From an uncultured Clostridia bacterium (GTDB lineage: Bacteria; Bacillota; Clostridia; UBA1381): a DNA stretch of 10,417 nucleotides. Where the stretch lies: positions 1 through 10,417 of the forward strand of contig CALXSW010000001.1 of NCBI GenBank assembly GCA_944391255.1, given 5' to 3'. The notes below the pieces were generated by a model, which saw only the letters and a list, made by a program, of their open reading frames with translations, did no database searches and was not told where the DNA came from. Shown here one piece after another: positions 1-6,390 of the stretch. Every line of letters begins with the position of its first letter. The first letter of the stretch is position 1. Made by a program: the position numbers and the translations under genes.

Positions 1-587
1 ATATAGTTGACGGCGATGTTATAATGGCTATATGCGCAAAATATATGCTTGAAAACGGAACTCTTGAAAAGAACACGCTTGTAGCAACTGTTATGAGTAA
101 TCTCGGATTATTTATAGCCGGTGAAAAACTTGGTATAAATATACCTAAGACAAAGGTCGGCGACAGATATGTTCTTGAGGAGATGCTTGATAAGGGATAT
201 TGCATAGGCGGCGAGCAGTCAGGTCATGTGATTTTCCTTAAGCATAATACTACAGGCGACGGTCTTGTGAGCGGACTTCAGCTCTTGGCAGTTTTAAAGA
301 AAACAGGTCAGAAATTATCAGAGGCTGCTAAGATCGTGGAGATACTCCCTCAGGTGCTTGTAAACGCAAAGGTAAAGAACGAGAATAAGAACAGTTATAT
401 GGAAATTCCTGAAATCGCTGAGGCATGCAAAAAGCTTGAAGACGAGTTTGCCGGTGAGGGAAGAGTTCTTATAAGACCTTCCGGAACAGAGCCGCTTGTA
501 AGAGTTATGATAGAGGGAAAGGACGAAGCGGTGCTGCAGGAAAAGGCTGAGGCGCTTGCTAAGCTTACAGAGGCTGAATTGGGCTGA
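1..587 (+). CDS. glmM: Phosphoglucosamine mutase, C-terminal part (5' end outside window)
   Basis: This is the C-terminal ~195 residues of a cytoplasmic alpha-D-phosphohexomutase that converts glucosamine-6-P to glucosamine-1-P for UDP-GlcNAc and peptidoglycan synthesis. The reading frame is already open at base 3, where the text IVDGD-(I)MAICA matches the metal-loop-proximal region of GlmM, so the ATG at 24 is internal and not the start. Two family signatures are visible: the sugar-binding GGEQSGH loop (about bases 207-227) and the C-terminal phosphate-binding loop RPSGTEPLVRVM (about 474-510). The catalytic phosphoserine region lies upstream of the window. The gene is followed directly by a strong terminator, so it is a housekeeping neighbour and not part of the microcompartment operon. 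PgmM/ManB-type relatives share the fold, but these loops and the overall text fit GlmM best. Confidence 0.93.
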   Translation, partial: IVDGDVIMAICAKYMLENGTLEKNTLVATVMSNLGLFIAGEKLGINIPKTKVGDRYVLEEMLDKGYCIGGEQSGHVIFLKHNTTGDGLVSGLQLLAVLKKTGQKLSEAAKIVEILPQVLVNAKVKNENKNSYMEIPEIAEACKKLEDEFAGEGRVLIRPSGTEPLVRVMIEGKDEAVLQEKAEALAKLTEAELG

Positions 588-656
588 TATAAATAAAGAA
601 TTTAAATACTTAAGCTGACGGTGAATCGAACGCGTATTTGACCGATCTGCCGGCAG

Positions 657-724
657 GAAAAAGGGGTTGCAGCAGGTACTGCCGTCTGTTTTCGGGCAGG
701 CATAATGCTGCTCCTCTTTTTTTT
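657..724 (+). terminator. Rho-independent terminator of glmM (compound hairpin)
   Basis: The outer stem pairs AAAAGGGG plus GCAGCA (about 658-674) with TGCTGC plus CCTCTTTT (about 707-721), with a small T-rich internal loop between the two helices. An inner hairpin forms from GCCGTCTG (681-688) with CGGGCAGGC (693-701) around a TTTT loop, using G-U pairs and one bulged A. The 3' arm runs into TTTTTTTT. It should isolate the BMC operon from glmM read-through. Confidence 0.8.
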
Positions 725-808
725 AAGAGAAGAACAGATAACACAAATGTTACCATTTAATAACAAATAATACAAAATAATAATTTATAAAAATTTATCA
801 AAAAACTA

Positions 809-837
809 TTGAAAAAAACTGTGTTTTATGGTAAAAT
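809..837 (+). promoter_or_regulatory. Candidate distal sigma-A promoter (P2)
   Basis: A -35-like TTGAAA (809-814) is separated by exactly 17 bases from a -10-like TAAAAT (832-837). Each box has one mismatch to consensus. The surrounding DNA is so A/T-rich that a chance match is quite possible, so this is weaker than the proximal promoter. If real, the BMC operon has tandem promoters and a second, longer leader of about 135 nt. Confidence 0.4.
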
Positions 838-890
838 AATTATACTTAGAGGTATGTGTATTTATTTGTACGGAAAATTAAAAAAAACTC

Positions 891-919
891 TTTACAAAGC
901 CAAAATAATGGTGTATAAT
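891..919 (+). promoter_or_regulatory. Main sigma-A-type promoter of the BMC operon (P1)
   Basis: TTTACA (891-896) lies 17 bases upstream of a perfect TATAAT (914-919). This predicts transcription start near 925-927 and a leader of about 54 nt before the aldolase ATG at 980. It is the best promoter in the window and the only strong one ahead of the twelve-gene run. I found no clear cre box or regulator site overlapping it, and no regulator gene lies next to it. Confidence 0.75.
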
Positions 920-935
920 AAAGATAAAACCAAAT

Positions 936-950
936 AAAACAAAACAAAAC
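936..950 (+). repeat. (AAAAC)x3 repeat in the operon leader
   Basis: Three perfect AAAAC units, preceded by degenerate copies (AAAAC at 926-930, CAAAT at 931-935) and followed by AAAAA, make up most of the predicted 5' leader. The leader is nearly free of G and should be unstructured. That would favour ribosome loading at the AAAGGA site (961-966). As a short tandem repeat it could also vary in copy number between strains. Confidence 0.6.
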
Positions 951-979
951 AAAAATTCTAAAAGGAATAGGTAATCATT

Positions 980-1876
980 ATGTACAAGTCTGATTATGAA
1001 ATCAAAAAAGAATTGTGCGAAATCGGCAGACGTATTTACAACGACGGTTTCGTAGCCGCAAATGACGGTAACTTTTCAGTAAAAATTGATGACAATACTT
1101 TCTATGTAACACCGACAGGCGTTTCAAAGGGCTTTATGACACCTGATATGATCTGTAAGGTTGACGGACAGGGTAACCTCAAGGAACCAAACGGACCATG
1201 GAGACCGTCATCAGAGTTCAAGATGCACCTTAAGGTTTATCAGCAGAGACCGGACGTTAACGCTGTTGTTCACGCTCATCCTCCGATCGCTACTTCATTT
1301 GCTATAGCAGGTATTTCACTTGACAAGCTTATCATGCCTGAAGCAGTAATATTCCTCGGCGCTGTTCCGATCGCTCAGTACGGCACACCGTCAACAATGG
1401 AAATTCCTGAATCATTGGAGCCATATCTCCAGGATTATGACGCTATTCTTCTCGCAAACCATGGCGCTTTGTCATTCGGCTGCGATCTTAACACAGCGTT
1501 CTTCAGAATGGAATCAACAGAATTCTATGCTAAGCTTTTGATGTACGCAAGACTTCTCGGCGGTGAAAAGGAGATCCCATGCGGCGAAGTTAAGAAGCTT
1601 ATCGATCTTAGAAAGCAGTTCGGCGTTCCTGGCAAGCACCCAATGGAAAAGCTTTGCCCTGGATGTTTTGAGGACGGTACATGTGAATTGTCACCAACTG
1701 AAGCAAACGAAAAGTATGGTATGGAATCAAGCGCTGCTTACCATGGTTTCCAGCCGCTTCCATCACAGGTTTGCCCAGCTCCTTCAAAGAAGGAATGCAG
1801 CTGCAATGACTCAAAGGATATCGAAAGCATCGTAGCAGAGGTAACAAAGAGAGTTCTTGAACAGTATAACAAGTAA
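980..1876 (+). CDS. Class II (zinc) aldolase of a microcompartment, fuculose/rhamnulose-phosphate type, with C-terminal encapsulation helix
   Basis: This is predicted to cleave an L-fuculose-1-P or L-rhamnulose-1-P type substrate into DHAP and L-lactaldehyde, making it the signature enzyme of the operon. The AraD/FucA fold spans residues ~5-215. It shows a phosphate-loop-like NDGNFSV (28-34), catalytic-type Glu79 in SSEF, zinc ligands H98 and H100 in HAHPP, and the third zinc His161 in NHGALSFG. At 298 residues it is about 80 longer than E. coli FucA (215). The extra part holds a Cys-rich stretch (C226, C229, C235, C265, C273, C275), a Pro/Ser linker, and a terminal amphipathic helix (279-297, DIESIVAEVTKRVLEQ) typical of encapsulation peptides. 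It is the first gene after the promoter, and the SD is AAAGGA with ~13-nt spacing. Exact substrate is an inference; 5-deoxyribulose-1-P is an alternative. Confidence 0.88.
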   Translation: MYKSDYEIKKELCEIGRRIYNDGFVAANDGNFSVKIDDNTFYVTPTGVSKGFMTPDMICKVDGQGNLKEPNGPWRPSSEFKMHLKVYQQRPDVNAVVHAHPPIATSFAIAGISLDKLIMPEAVIFLGAVPIAQYGTPSTMEIPESLEPYLQDYDAILLANHGALSFGCDLNTAFFRMESTEFYAKLLMYARLLGGEKEIPCGEVKKLIDLRKQFGVPGKHPMEKLCPGCFEDGTCELSPTEANEKYGMESSAAYHGFQPLPSQVCPAPSKKECSCNDSKDIESIVAEVTKRVLEQYNK

Positions 1877-1916
1877 TTCAGTCAAAAAAATATAAGGGAT
1901 TGGAGCTGAATTACAT

Positions 1917-2528
1917 ATGATGACTATCGATGATATGCTGTCACAGGTGGCGAAATTCGCCGGAGTTGAAAAACCTGCGCCAGCCGTAAAAAACGATGTC
2001 AAGCCGGCGGCTGAAAAGCCGGCGGAGAAGAAATCAGAACCGGCTCCAATAAAGGCGCCGGTGATAGAAATATCCGGATCCTTAAAAAAAGAAAAGGTCA
2101 GCCTTACAGAAAAGGTGACGCTGAACCTTAAAATTTCTAAAGAGATAGCGTATTGTATAGAAAAGGCAGCGGAGGCGATGGGAATAAATGTTGTCATAGC
2201 TGTTGTGGATTGCGCGGGTAGATTGATCTGTCTTGAAGCTATGGACGATTCATACATAGCGAGTATAAAAGCCGCGCAGGAAAAGGCATTCACAGCAGCG
2301 GCGCTTAAAATGCCCACACATATCGCGCTTAAGGAGTCAAGAGGCGGTTCTCTTGACGGATATACAAACGGGAATGGAATATTGATGCTTGCTGGAGGAA
2401 CACCTGTCAAGCACGACGGAAAGATCGTCGGGGCAGTTGGTGTTTCGGGAGGCACAAAGGATCAGGATATGCTCCTGAGTGAAATAGGCACAGTCTATTT
2501 AGAAAAAAGAGTTAATATGAATTTATAG
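1917..2528 (+). CDS. GlcG/HbpS-family (PduO C-terminal-like, DUF336) protein with N-terminal encapsulation peptide
   Basis: Residues ~70-198 form a GlcG/HbpS (DUF336) domain, recognised from NVVIAVVDCAGRLI (91-104), the Ala-rich helix KAAQEKAFTAAAL (118-130) and the GILMLAGGTPV to GAVGVSGGT segment (154-180). In PduO this domain sits behind an adenosyltransferase and its relatives bind heme or cobalamin-like ligands. Here the adenosyltransferase is absent. Residues 3-17 (TIDDMLSQVAKFAGV) form an amphipathic helix, followed by a Pro/Ala/Lys-rich linker (18-49), which is the layout of an encapsulation peptide. Two adjacent ATGs (1917, 1920) are possible; GGAG at 1902-1905 serves either. Its function in metabolosomes is not established and I do not assign a reaction. 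Confidence 0.8.
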   Translation: MMTIDDMLSQVAKFAGVEKPAPAVKNDVKPAAEKPAEKKSEPAPIKAPVIEISGSLKKEKVSLTEKVTLNLKISKEIAYCIEKAAEAMGINVVIAVVDCAGRLICLEAMDDSYIASIKAAQEKAFTAAALKMPTHIALKESRGGSLDGYTNGNGILMLAGGTPVKHDGKIVGAVGVSGGTKDQDMLLSEIGTVYLEKRVNMNL

Positions 2529-2530
2529 AT

Positions 2531-2536
2531 AGGGGG
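2531..2536 (+). promoter_or_regulatory. Ribosome binding site fixing a GTG start
   Basis: AGGGGG lies 9 nt before GTG at 2546. The next in-frame ATG (residue 15) has no SD and would delete the conserved encapsulation helix, so GTG is the better start for the aldehyde dehydrogenase. Confidence 0.7.
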
Positions 2537-2545
2537 CAGACGAAC

Positions 2546-3964
2546 GTGATAGATGAACAGAAAGTAAGCCGTATTGTCAGAGATGTAATGTCTAAAATGG
2601 ATCTGTCGGCTATAAGTAAGCCTGCTCATAAGCAGCTCGGAGTTTTCGATACGATGGAAGAAGCTCTCGCAGCTGTAAACAAGGCATACGTTCAGTTCAG
2701 AAATTATAATAAAGCGCAGCGCGAAGCTATCATAAACGAGATAAGAAAGCTCACACACGCTGAAGCAGAAACAATGGCAAAGCTTGCCGTTGAAGATACA
2801 AAAATGGGTAATGTTTACCATAAGATATTAAAGCATCATCTTGTTGCTGATAAGACTCTCGGAACATCGGATCTTGAAACAAGAGCTATGTCAGGCGACG
2901 GCGGTCTTACACTTATGGAGATGGCGCCTTACGGTATTATCGGAGCTATAACTCCGTCGACAAATCCAAGTTGTACTGTTATTTGTAACAGTATATGCAT
3001 GCTTGCAGGAGGAAACGCTGTTATATTCAATCCTCATCCGCACGCAAAGAGAATATCTGCATACGCGGTAGATCTTGTAAACCGCGCGGTTCTCGCGGCA
3101 GGCGGTCCTGAGAATATAGTTGCGACAGTAGCAAATCCAACTATGGAAACATCAAATATGATGGTAAATCATCCTTCAGTAAGAATGCTTGTTGCAACAG
3201 GCGGTCCAGGCGTTGTAAAGATGCTTCTTTCATCAGGAAAGAAGGCTATAGGCGCCGGAGCGGGAAATCCACCGGTAATCGTTGATGAAACAGCTGATAT
3301 AAGAAAGGCTGCAAAGGATATTATTGATGGATGTACATTTGATAACAACCTTCCATGTATAGCTGAAAAGGAAGTATTCGCACTCAGACCTATAGCGGAC
3401 GAGCTTATACATTATATGCTTCAGAATGGCTGCTATATGCTCAATGAAGCGCAGATAAAGCAGCTTGAGGACGTTGTTCTCGTATGGAAGGAAAACAAGA
3501 AGGGCGAAAAAGTTCGTGTTATAAATAAGAACTGGGTAGGTCGTGACGCAAAGAAGATACTTGCTCAGATAGGCGTAAATGCCGGTGATGATATAAGATG
3601 TATAATCTGTGAAACAGATTTTTCACAGGCATTTGTTCAGACAGAGCTTATGATGCCGATCCTTCCTATAGTAAGAGTTGACACATTTGACGAAGCTGTT
3701 GAAATGGCTGTAAAGGCTGAGCATGGAAACAGACACACTGCTCATCTCCATTCAAAGAATGTAGACCATATGACACAGTATGCCAAAGCGATCGAAACAA
3801 CAATATTTGTAAAGAATGCTCCGTCATATGCCGGTATAGGCTTCAATGCTGAGGGATGGACAACATTCACTATAGCCGGACCTACAGGCGAAGGTATTAC
3901 ATCACCGAGAAGCTTTACAAGATTGAGAAGATGCGTGCTTTCAGATGCGCTGTACATTATTTAA
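2546..3964 (+). CDS. pduP: CoA-acylating aldehyde dehydrogenase (PduP/EutE family) with N-terminal encapsulation peptide
   Basis: It oxidises an aldehyde (here probably lactaldehyde, or propionaldehyde if diol dehydration occurs elsewhere) with NAD+ and CoA to acyl-CoA in the microcompartment lumen. At 472 residues it has normal length for the family. Visible landmarks are PYGIIGAITPSTNP (128-141), the GG-N-P segment with FNPHPHAK (161-168) and the catalytic Cys271 in DNNLPCIAEKE. Residues 2-18 (IDEQKVSRIVRDVMSKM) form a classic encapsulation helix, followed by a short linker before the catalytic domain (~30 onward). Translation starts at GTG. The neighbours, an aldolase upstream and an alcohol dehydrogenase downstream, form the aldehyde-dismutating core. 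The family is clear; substrate specificity cannot be read from sequence by eye. Confidence 0.92.
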   Translation: MIDEQKVSRIVRDVMSKMDLSAISKPAHKQLGVFDTMEEALAAVNKAYVQFRNYNKAQREAIINEIRKLTHAEAETMAKLAVEDTKMGNVYHKILKHHLVADKTLGTSDLETRAMSGDGGLTLMEMAPYGIIGAITPSTNPSCTVICNSICMLAGGNAVIFNPHPHAKRISAYAVDLVNRAVLAAGGPENIVATVANPTMETSNMMVNHPSVRMLVATGGPGVVKMLLSSGKKAIGAGAGNPPVIVDETADIRKAAKDIIDGCTFDNNLPCIAEKEVFALRPIADELIHYMLQNGCYMLNEAQIKQLEDVVLVWKENKKGEKVRVINKNWVGRDAKKILAQIGVNAGDDIRCIICETDFSQAFVQTELMMPILPIVRVDTFDEAVEMAVKAEHGNRHTAHLHSKNVDHMTQYAKAIETTIFVKNAPSYAGIGFNAEGWTTFTIAGPTGEGITSPRSFTRLRRCVLSDALYII

Positions 3965-3987
3965 TAATATGAAAGGATAATACGGAC

Positions 3988-5229
3988 ATGAGTGATATAA
4001 ATATAGAAGCATTGGTATCACAGGTGTTAAAGGAAATGACAGGTCAGGCTCCTGCAGCTCCTGCAGCAGCTCCGGCAGCCCCAGCAGCTCCGGCGGCTCC
4101 TGCATCAAACGGCATTCCTAAGACAGCTAAGGTAGCAATGCTAACAGACTTACATAAATTTGAAGTAAAAGAATATCCTATCCCACCTGTAGGCGATGAT
4201 GATATCCTCGTTAAGGTAGAGGGATGCGGTGTTTGCGGAACAGACGTTCACGAATGGAACAGAGACCCATTCGGCCTTATCCCTGTAGTTCTCGGTCACG
4301 AGGGAACAGGCGAGATCGTTGCAATGGGTAAGAATATAAAGACAGATACACAGGGAAATCCTGTTAAGATAGGCGATAAGATCGTAACATCAGTAGCTGT
4401 TTGTAACGAGTGCGCAATGTGCAGACTTCATCCGGAGCTTCCTAACCTTTGCCAGGGCGCAAAGATACAGGGACTTTTGCCTGATAAGGAATCAAACCAC
4501 CTTCAGGGCTGGTTCAGTGATTATATGCTGATCGAAAAGGGCGCTACATTCTTTAACGTAACAGGAATGAGCCTTGATCAGAGAATGCTTATCGAGCTTT
4601 GCGCTGTTGCTGTTCACGCTGTAAGAAGAGCAACTGACACAGGTCTTATGCCGCTTGGCGCAACAATAGTTATTCAGGGTATGGGCCCTGTAGGTCTTGT
4701 TGTATGTGCTGTCCTCAAGACAAGAGGTTACAGAAATATCGTAGCTATAGACGGTTCAGCTATGAGACTTGAAATGGCTCATAAGTTCGGCGCTTCACAT
4801 ATCATCAACTACACAGACTTCAAGACAACTGAAGAAAAGGTTGAATGTGTAAAGAGCATAACATACGGACTCGGCGCAGACTTTGCATTCCAGTGCACAG
4901 GTGCTCCGCCGGCAGCAGCAGAGGTATGGAAGTTTGTAAGAACAGGCGGCGGTATGTGTGAAATGGGCTTCTTCACAAATAACGGTGATTGTACAATAAA
5001 TCCACATCTTGATATTTGTCAGAAAGAGATCACAGTTGTAGGTTCATGGACATACGGCGCTCTTGAATATCCTGACACTATCTCATTCGTTAAGCAGTGC
5101 TGCGAGATGGGTATCCCGCTTACAGATCTTATCACACATAAGTATGGTCTTGACGAAATGAACGAGGCAATGGAAACAAACGTTGCTAAGAAGGGTATCA
5201 AGATAGCTTATGTAAACAAGGATTTTTAA
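3988..5229 (+). CDS. Zinc-dependent medium-chain alcohol dehydrogenase with N-terminal encapsulation peptide
   Basis: This is predicted to reduce the compartment aldehyde (lactaldehyde to 1,2-propanediol, or a short aldehyde to alcohol) and regenerate NAD+ for the aldehyde dehydrogenase. It belongs to the MDR superfamily, unlike the iron-dependent PduQ/EutG enzymes. The catalytic zinc site is C83 in GVCGTD with H104-E105 in GHEG. The structural zinc loop is C139-x2-C142-x2-C145-x9-C155, two residues longer between the last two Cys than the usual spacing. The Rossmann turn is GMGPVG (231-236). Residues 2-18 (SDINIEALVSQVLKEMT) form an encapsulation helix joined by a 20-residue Ala/Pro linker to the enzyme. 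MDR enzymes with this lead peptide are typical of fucose/rhamnose BMC loci. Start ATG has a GAAAGGA SD. Confidence 0.9.
   Translation: MSDINIEALVSQVLKEMTGQAPAAPAAAPAAPAAPAAPASNGIPKTAKVAMLTDLHKFEVKEYPIPPVGDDDILVKVEGCGVCGTDVHEWNRDPFGLIPVVLGHEGTGEIVAMGKNIKTDTQGNPVKIGDKIVTSVAVCNECAMCRLHPELPNLCQGAKIQGLLPDKESNHLQGWFSDYMLIEKGATFFNVTGMSLDQRMLIELCAVAVHAVRRATDTGLMPLGATIVIQGMGPVGLVVCAVLKTRGYRNIVAIDGSAMRLEMAHKFGASHIINYTDFKTTEEKVECVKSITYGLGADFAFQCTGAPPAAAEVWKFVRTGGGMCEMGFFTNNGDCTINPHLDICQKEITVVGSWTYGALEYPDTISFVKQCCEMGIPLTDLITHKYGLDEMNEAMETNVAKKGIKIAYVNKDF
4048..4107 (+). repeat. Ala/Pro low-complexity linker repeat
   Basis: Sixty bases of GCT/CCT/GCA/CCG-type codons encode residues 21-40 of the alcohol dehydrogenase, an Ala-Ala-Pro repeat. 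It forms a semi-rigid tether between the encapsulation helix and the catalytic domain. It is markedly GC-richer than its surroundings and could change length by slippage or recombination. Confidence 0.8.
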
Positions 5230-5274
5230 TAGAAAAATAAATTTAAGTTCTCACGAAAAAGGAGTACATAAATT

Positions 5275-5613
5275 ATGAATGAGGCAATCGGAATAGTTGA
5301 AATGTTCGGCTTTGTAACTGCGATAACTGCAGCAGATGCTGCTGCAAAGGCAGCCGATGTAAAAATTATTGCAATCGATTCCAACAAGCCCGCCGACCCT
5401 ACGGTTGATGTTCCGCTTATAATGGCGGTGAAAATACAGGGCAGCGTGTCGGCGGTAAAAGCAGCCGTAGATGCGGCAGCTGAGGCAGCCGAATCTGTTT
5501 CGGGTGTCATCAATAAGCATGTAATATCAGGTCCAACAGATGACGCTCAGAAAATGGCTGAGCGAAAGAGCGTAGGCAGAGACAGAGTGGGACATATCCC
5601 AATGAACGGTTAA
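5275..5613 (+). CDS. BMC-H shell protein with non-canonical, extended pore loop
   Basis: This is a single BMC domain (Pfam BMC type) that should form hexagonal shell tiles. The N-terminal strand-helix text EAIGIVEMFGFVTAITAADAA and the later GSVSAVKAAVDAAAEAA helix are typical of the fold. The segment that normally forms the central pore (K/R-IGSG) is missing. In its place residues ~35-50 read DSNKPADPTVDVPLIM, about eight residues longer by my hand alignment to the next gene. The C terminus (residues ~94-112) is a charged tail with RKSVGRDRVG. Length is 112 residues versus ~90 for canonical BMC-H. A strong AAAAAGGAG SD sits 10 nt before ATG. It is the first of three tightly spaced shell genes. 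The altered pore suggests a distinct transport role, but that is inference. Confidence 0.85.
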   Translation: MNEAIGIVEMFGFVTAITAADAAAKAADVKIIAIDSNKPADPTVDVPLIMAVKIQGSVSAVKAAVDAAAEAAESVSGVINKHVISGPTDDAQKMAERKSVGRDRVGHIPMNG

Positions 5614-5627
5614 GGAGGTAGATTGTT

Positions 5628-5900
5628 ATGCAGGCAATAGGATTACTTGAAACAAGAAGCCTCACAGGTGCAATAGACGCGACCGACGCCATGACTAAAG
5701 CGGCTGAGGTTAAGCTTGTTGGAACTGTTAAAATTGGTTCAGGACTTGTTAATGTTGCAATAACAGGCGATGTAGCTGCTGTGCGGGCGGCTATCGCAGT
5801 AGGAAGAGAAGCAGCTGAAAAGGTTGGAGAGGTATATGCGACGCATGTTATACCACAACCCGACGATACAATTTCCTCAATACTTCCTAAATTTTATTAA
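5628..5900 (+). CDS. BMC-H shell protein (PduA/PduJ-like)
   Basis: This is a canonical 90-residue hexameric shell protein. The text begins QAIGLLETRSLTGAIDATDAM, has the pore motif KIGSG at 35-39, the GDVAAVRAA helix start (49-57), and ends in a typical VIPQPDDTISSILP tail. Hexamers tile the facets of the compartment and pass small polar metabolites through the central pore. The SD AAGGAGG (5612-5618) overlaps the upstream stop codon, so translation is probably coupled to the preceding BMC-H gene. PduA and PduJ are not distinguishable by eye, so no symbol is given. Confidence 0.93.
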   Translation: MQAIGLLETRSLTGAIDATDAMTKAAEVKLVGTVKIGSGLVNVAITGDVAAVRAAIAVGREAAEKVGEVYATHVIPQPDDTISSILPKFY

Positions 5901-5918
5901 AAAAAGGAGGAAGGAACC

Positions 5919-6290
5919 ATGGCAGATTTCTCAATTGGTTTGGTAGAAGTGAGTGGTCTTGGCGATGCGATCGTAATGCTTGATGAAATGTGCAAGACTG
6001 CCGATGTAGAATTTGTAGCGACAGAAAGAAAACTCGGAGGAAGATTGGTAACGATCGTTGTAAAGGGTGATCTTACAGCCGTTAAGGCATCGGTAGACGC
6101 GGGAGTTGAAATGGCAAAAGGTTTCGGCTCATATAAGGCATCACGAGTTATTGCAAGACCGCATCCCGAAATACTTCCGTATCTTCACTTGTCGGATACA
6201 GAGGTAGAAATAAATTCGGAGACAGCGGCAACACATGTAGGTCCTGTGGCTGAAAGAAAAACGACAAGACGCAGAACAAAGAAAGCGTAA
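5919..6290 (+). CDS. BMC-H shell protein with GGR pore and basic C-terminal tail
   Basis: The BMC fold spans residues ~4-88 (IGLVEVSGLGDAIVMLDEM at the N terminus, ending RVIARPHPEILPYL). The pore motif is KLGGR (38-42) instead of KIGSG, placing an Arg at or beside the constriction and removing the Ser. Cys25 lies in the first helix. A ~30-residue C-terminal extension ends in a cluster of Arg and Lys (ERKTTRRRTKKA, 112-123), preceded by an acidic/Thr-rich linker. The tail could bind acidic partners, nucleic acid or the shell edge; nothing in the sequence decides this. SD AAGGAGG lies 8 nt before ATG. It closes the first block of shell genes; a ~100-nt spacer with a hairpin follows. Confidence 0.87.
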   Translation: MADFSIGLVEVSGLGDAIVMLDEMCKTADVEFVATERKLGGRLVTIVVKGDLTAVKASVDAGVEMAKGFGSYKASRVIARPHPEILPYLHLSDTEVEINSETAATHVGPVAERKTTRRRTKKA

Positions 6291-6301
6291 TTAAAATAGC
6301 T

Positions 6302-6322
6302 TTAAAACGCAACGCGTTTTAA
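6302..6322 (+). promoter_or_regulatory. Perfect 9-bp inverted repeat ahead of the main BMC-H gene
   Basis: TTAAAACGC (6302-6310) and GCGTTTTAA (6314-6322) are perfect inverted repeats around a 3-base AAC spacer. As RNA it is a tight stem-loop in the ~100-nt spacer; as DNA its core AACGCGTT (6311-6318) is palindromic and operator-like. The left half overlaps a weak -35-like TTAAAA (6302-6307), placed 17 bases before TATAAA (6325-6330), so an internal promoter with an overlapping operator is an alternative reading. No U tract follows, so it is not a canonical terminator. Confidence 0.6.
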
Positions 6323-6390
6323 GATATAAAATCAAAATTTTAAATTAAGTAAATTAGGGCGAATGTCCAAAGAAATAGGAGGAAAATAAA

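Larger units (their letters stand above)
588..979. other. 392-bp intergenic region between glmM and the BMC operon
   Basis: No open reading frame of note lies here. The first ~135 bases contain a perfect 10-bp palindrome CTGCCGGCAG (647-656) and a long terminator hairpin. From about 727 the sequence becomes extremely A/T-rich and holds two promoter candidates and the untranslated leader of the aldolase gene. The sharp base-composition switch at about 727 marks the boundary between the glmM 3' region and the BMC control region. I see no tRNA, riboswitch or glmS-ribozyme core. Confidence 0.75.

Noticed and set aside
600..726. glmS-type ribozyme or riboswitch after glmM
   Set aside because: The structured sequence ends in a U tract and is explained by a terminator hairpin. 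No conserved glmS ribozyme core is seen, and no glmS follows.
1563..1835. Small plus-strand frame inside the aldolase
   Set aside because: It is out of frame with the aldolase, has no family resemblance, and lies wholly within a well-supported gene.
1811..2455. 214-codon minus-strand open frame opposite the GlcG-like gene
   Set aside because: It lies antisense to a recognisable domain gene, has no SD of its own, and its Ala/Ser/Phe-rich text is the shadow of GC-biased codons on the other strand.
1917..2528. Full PduO adenosyltransferase
   Set aside because: Only the C-terminal-type GlcG/HbpS domain is present. The N-terminal region is a targeting helix and linker with no ATP:cobalamin adenosyltransferase motifs.
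2495..2821. Minus-strand frame across the GlcG/aldehyde dehydrogenase junction
   Set aside because: It is antisense to the SD and encapsulation peptide of the aldehyde dehydrogenase and shows no recognisable domain.
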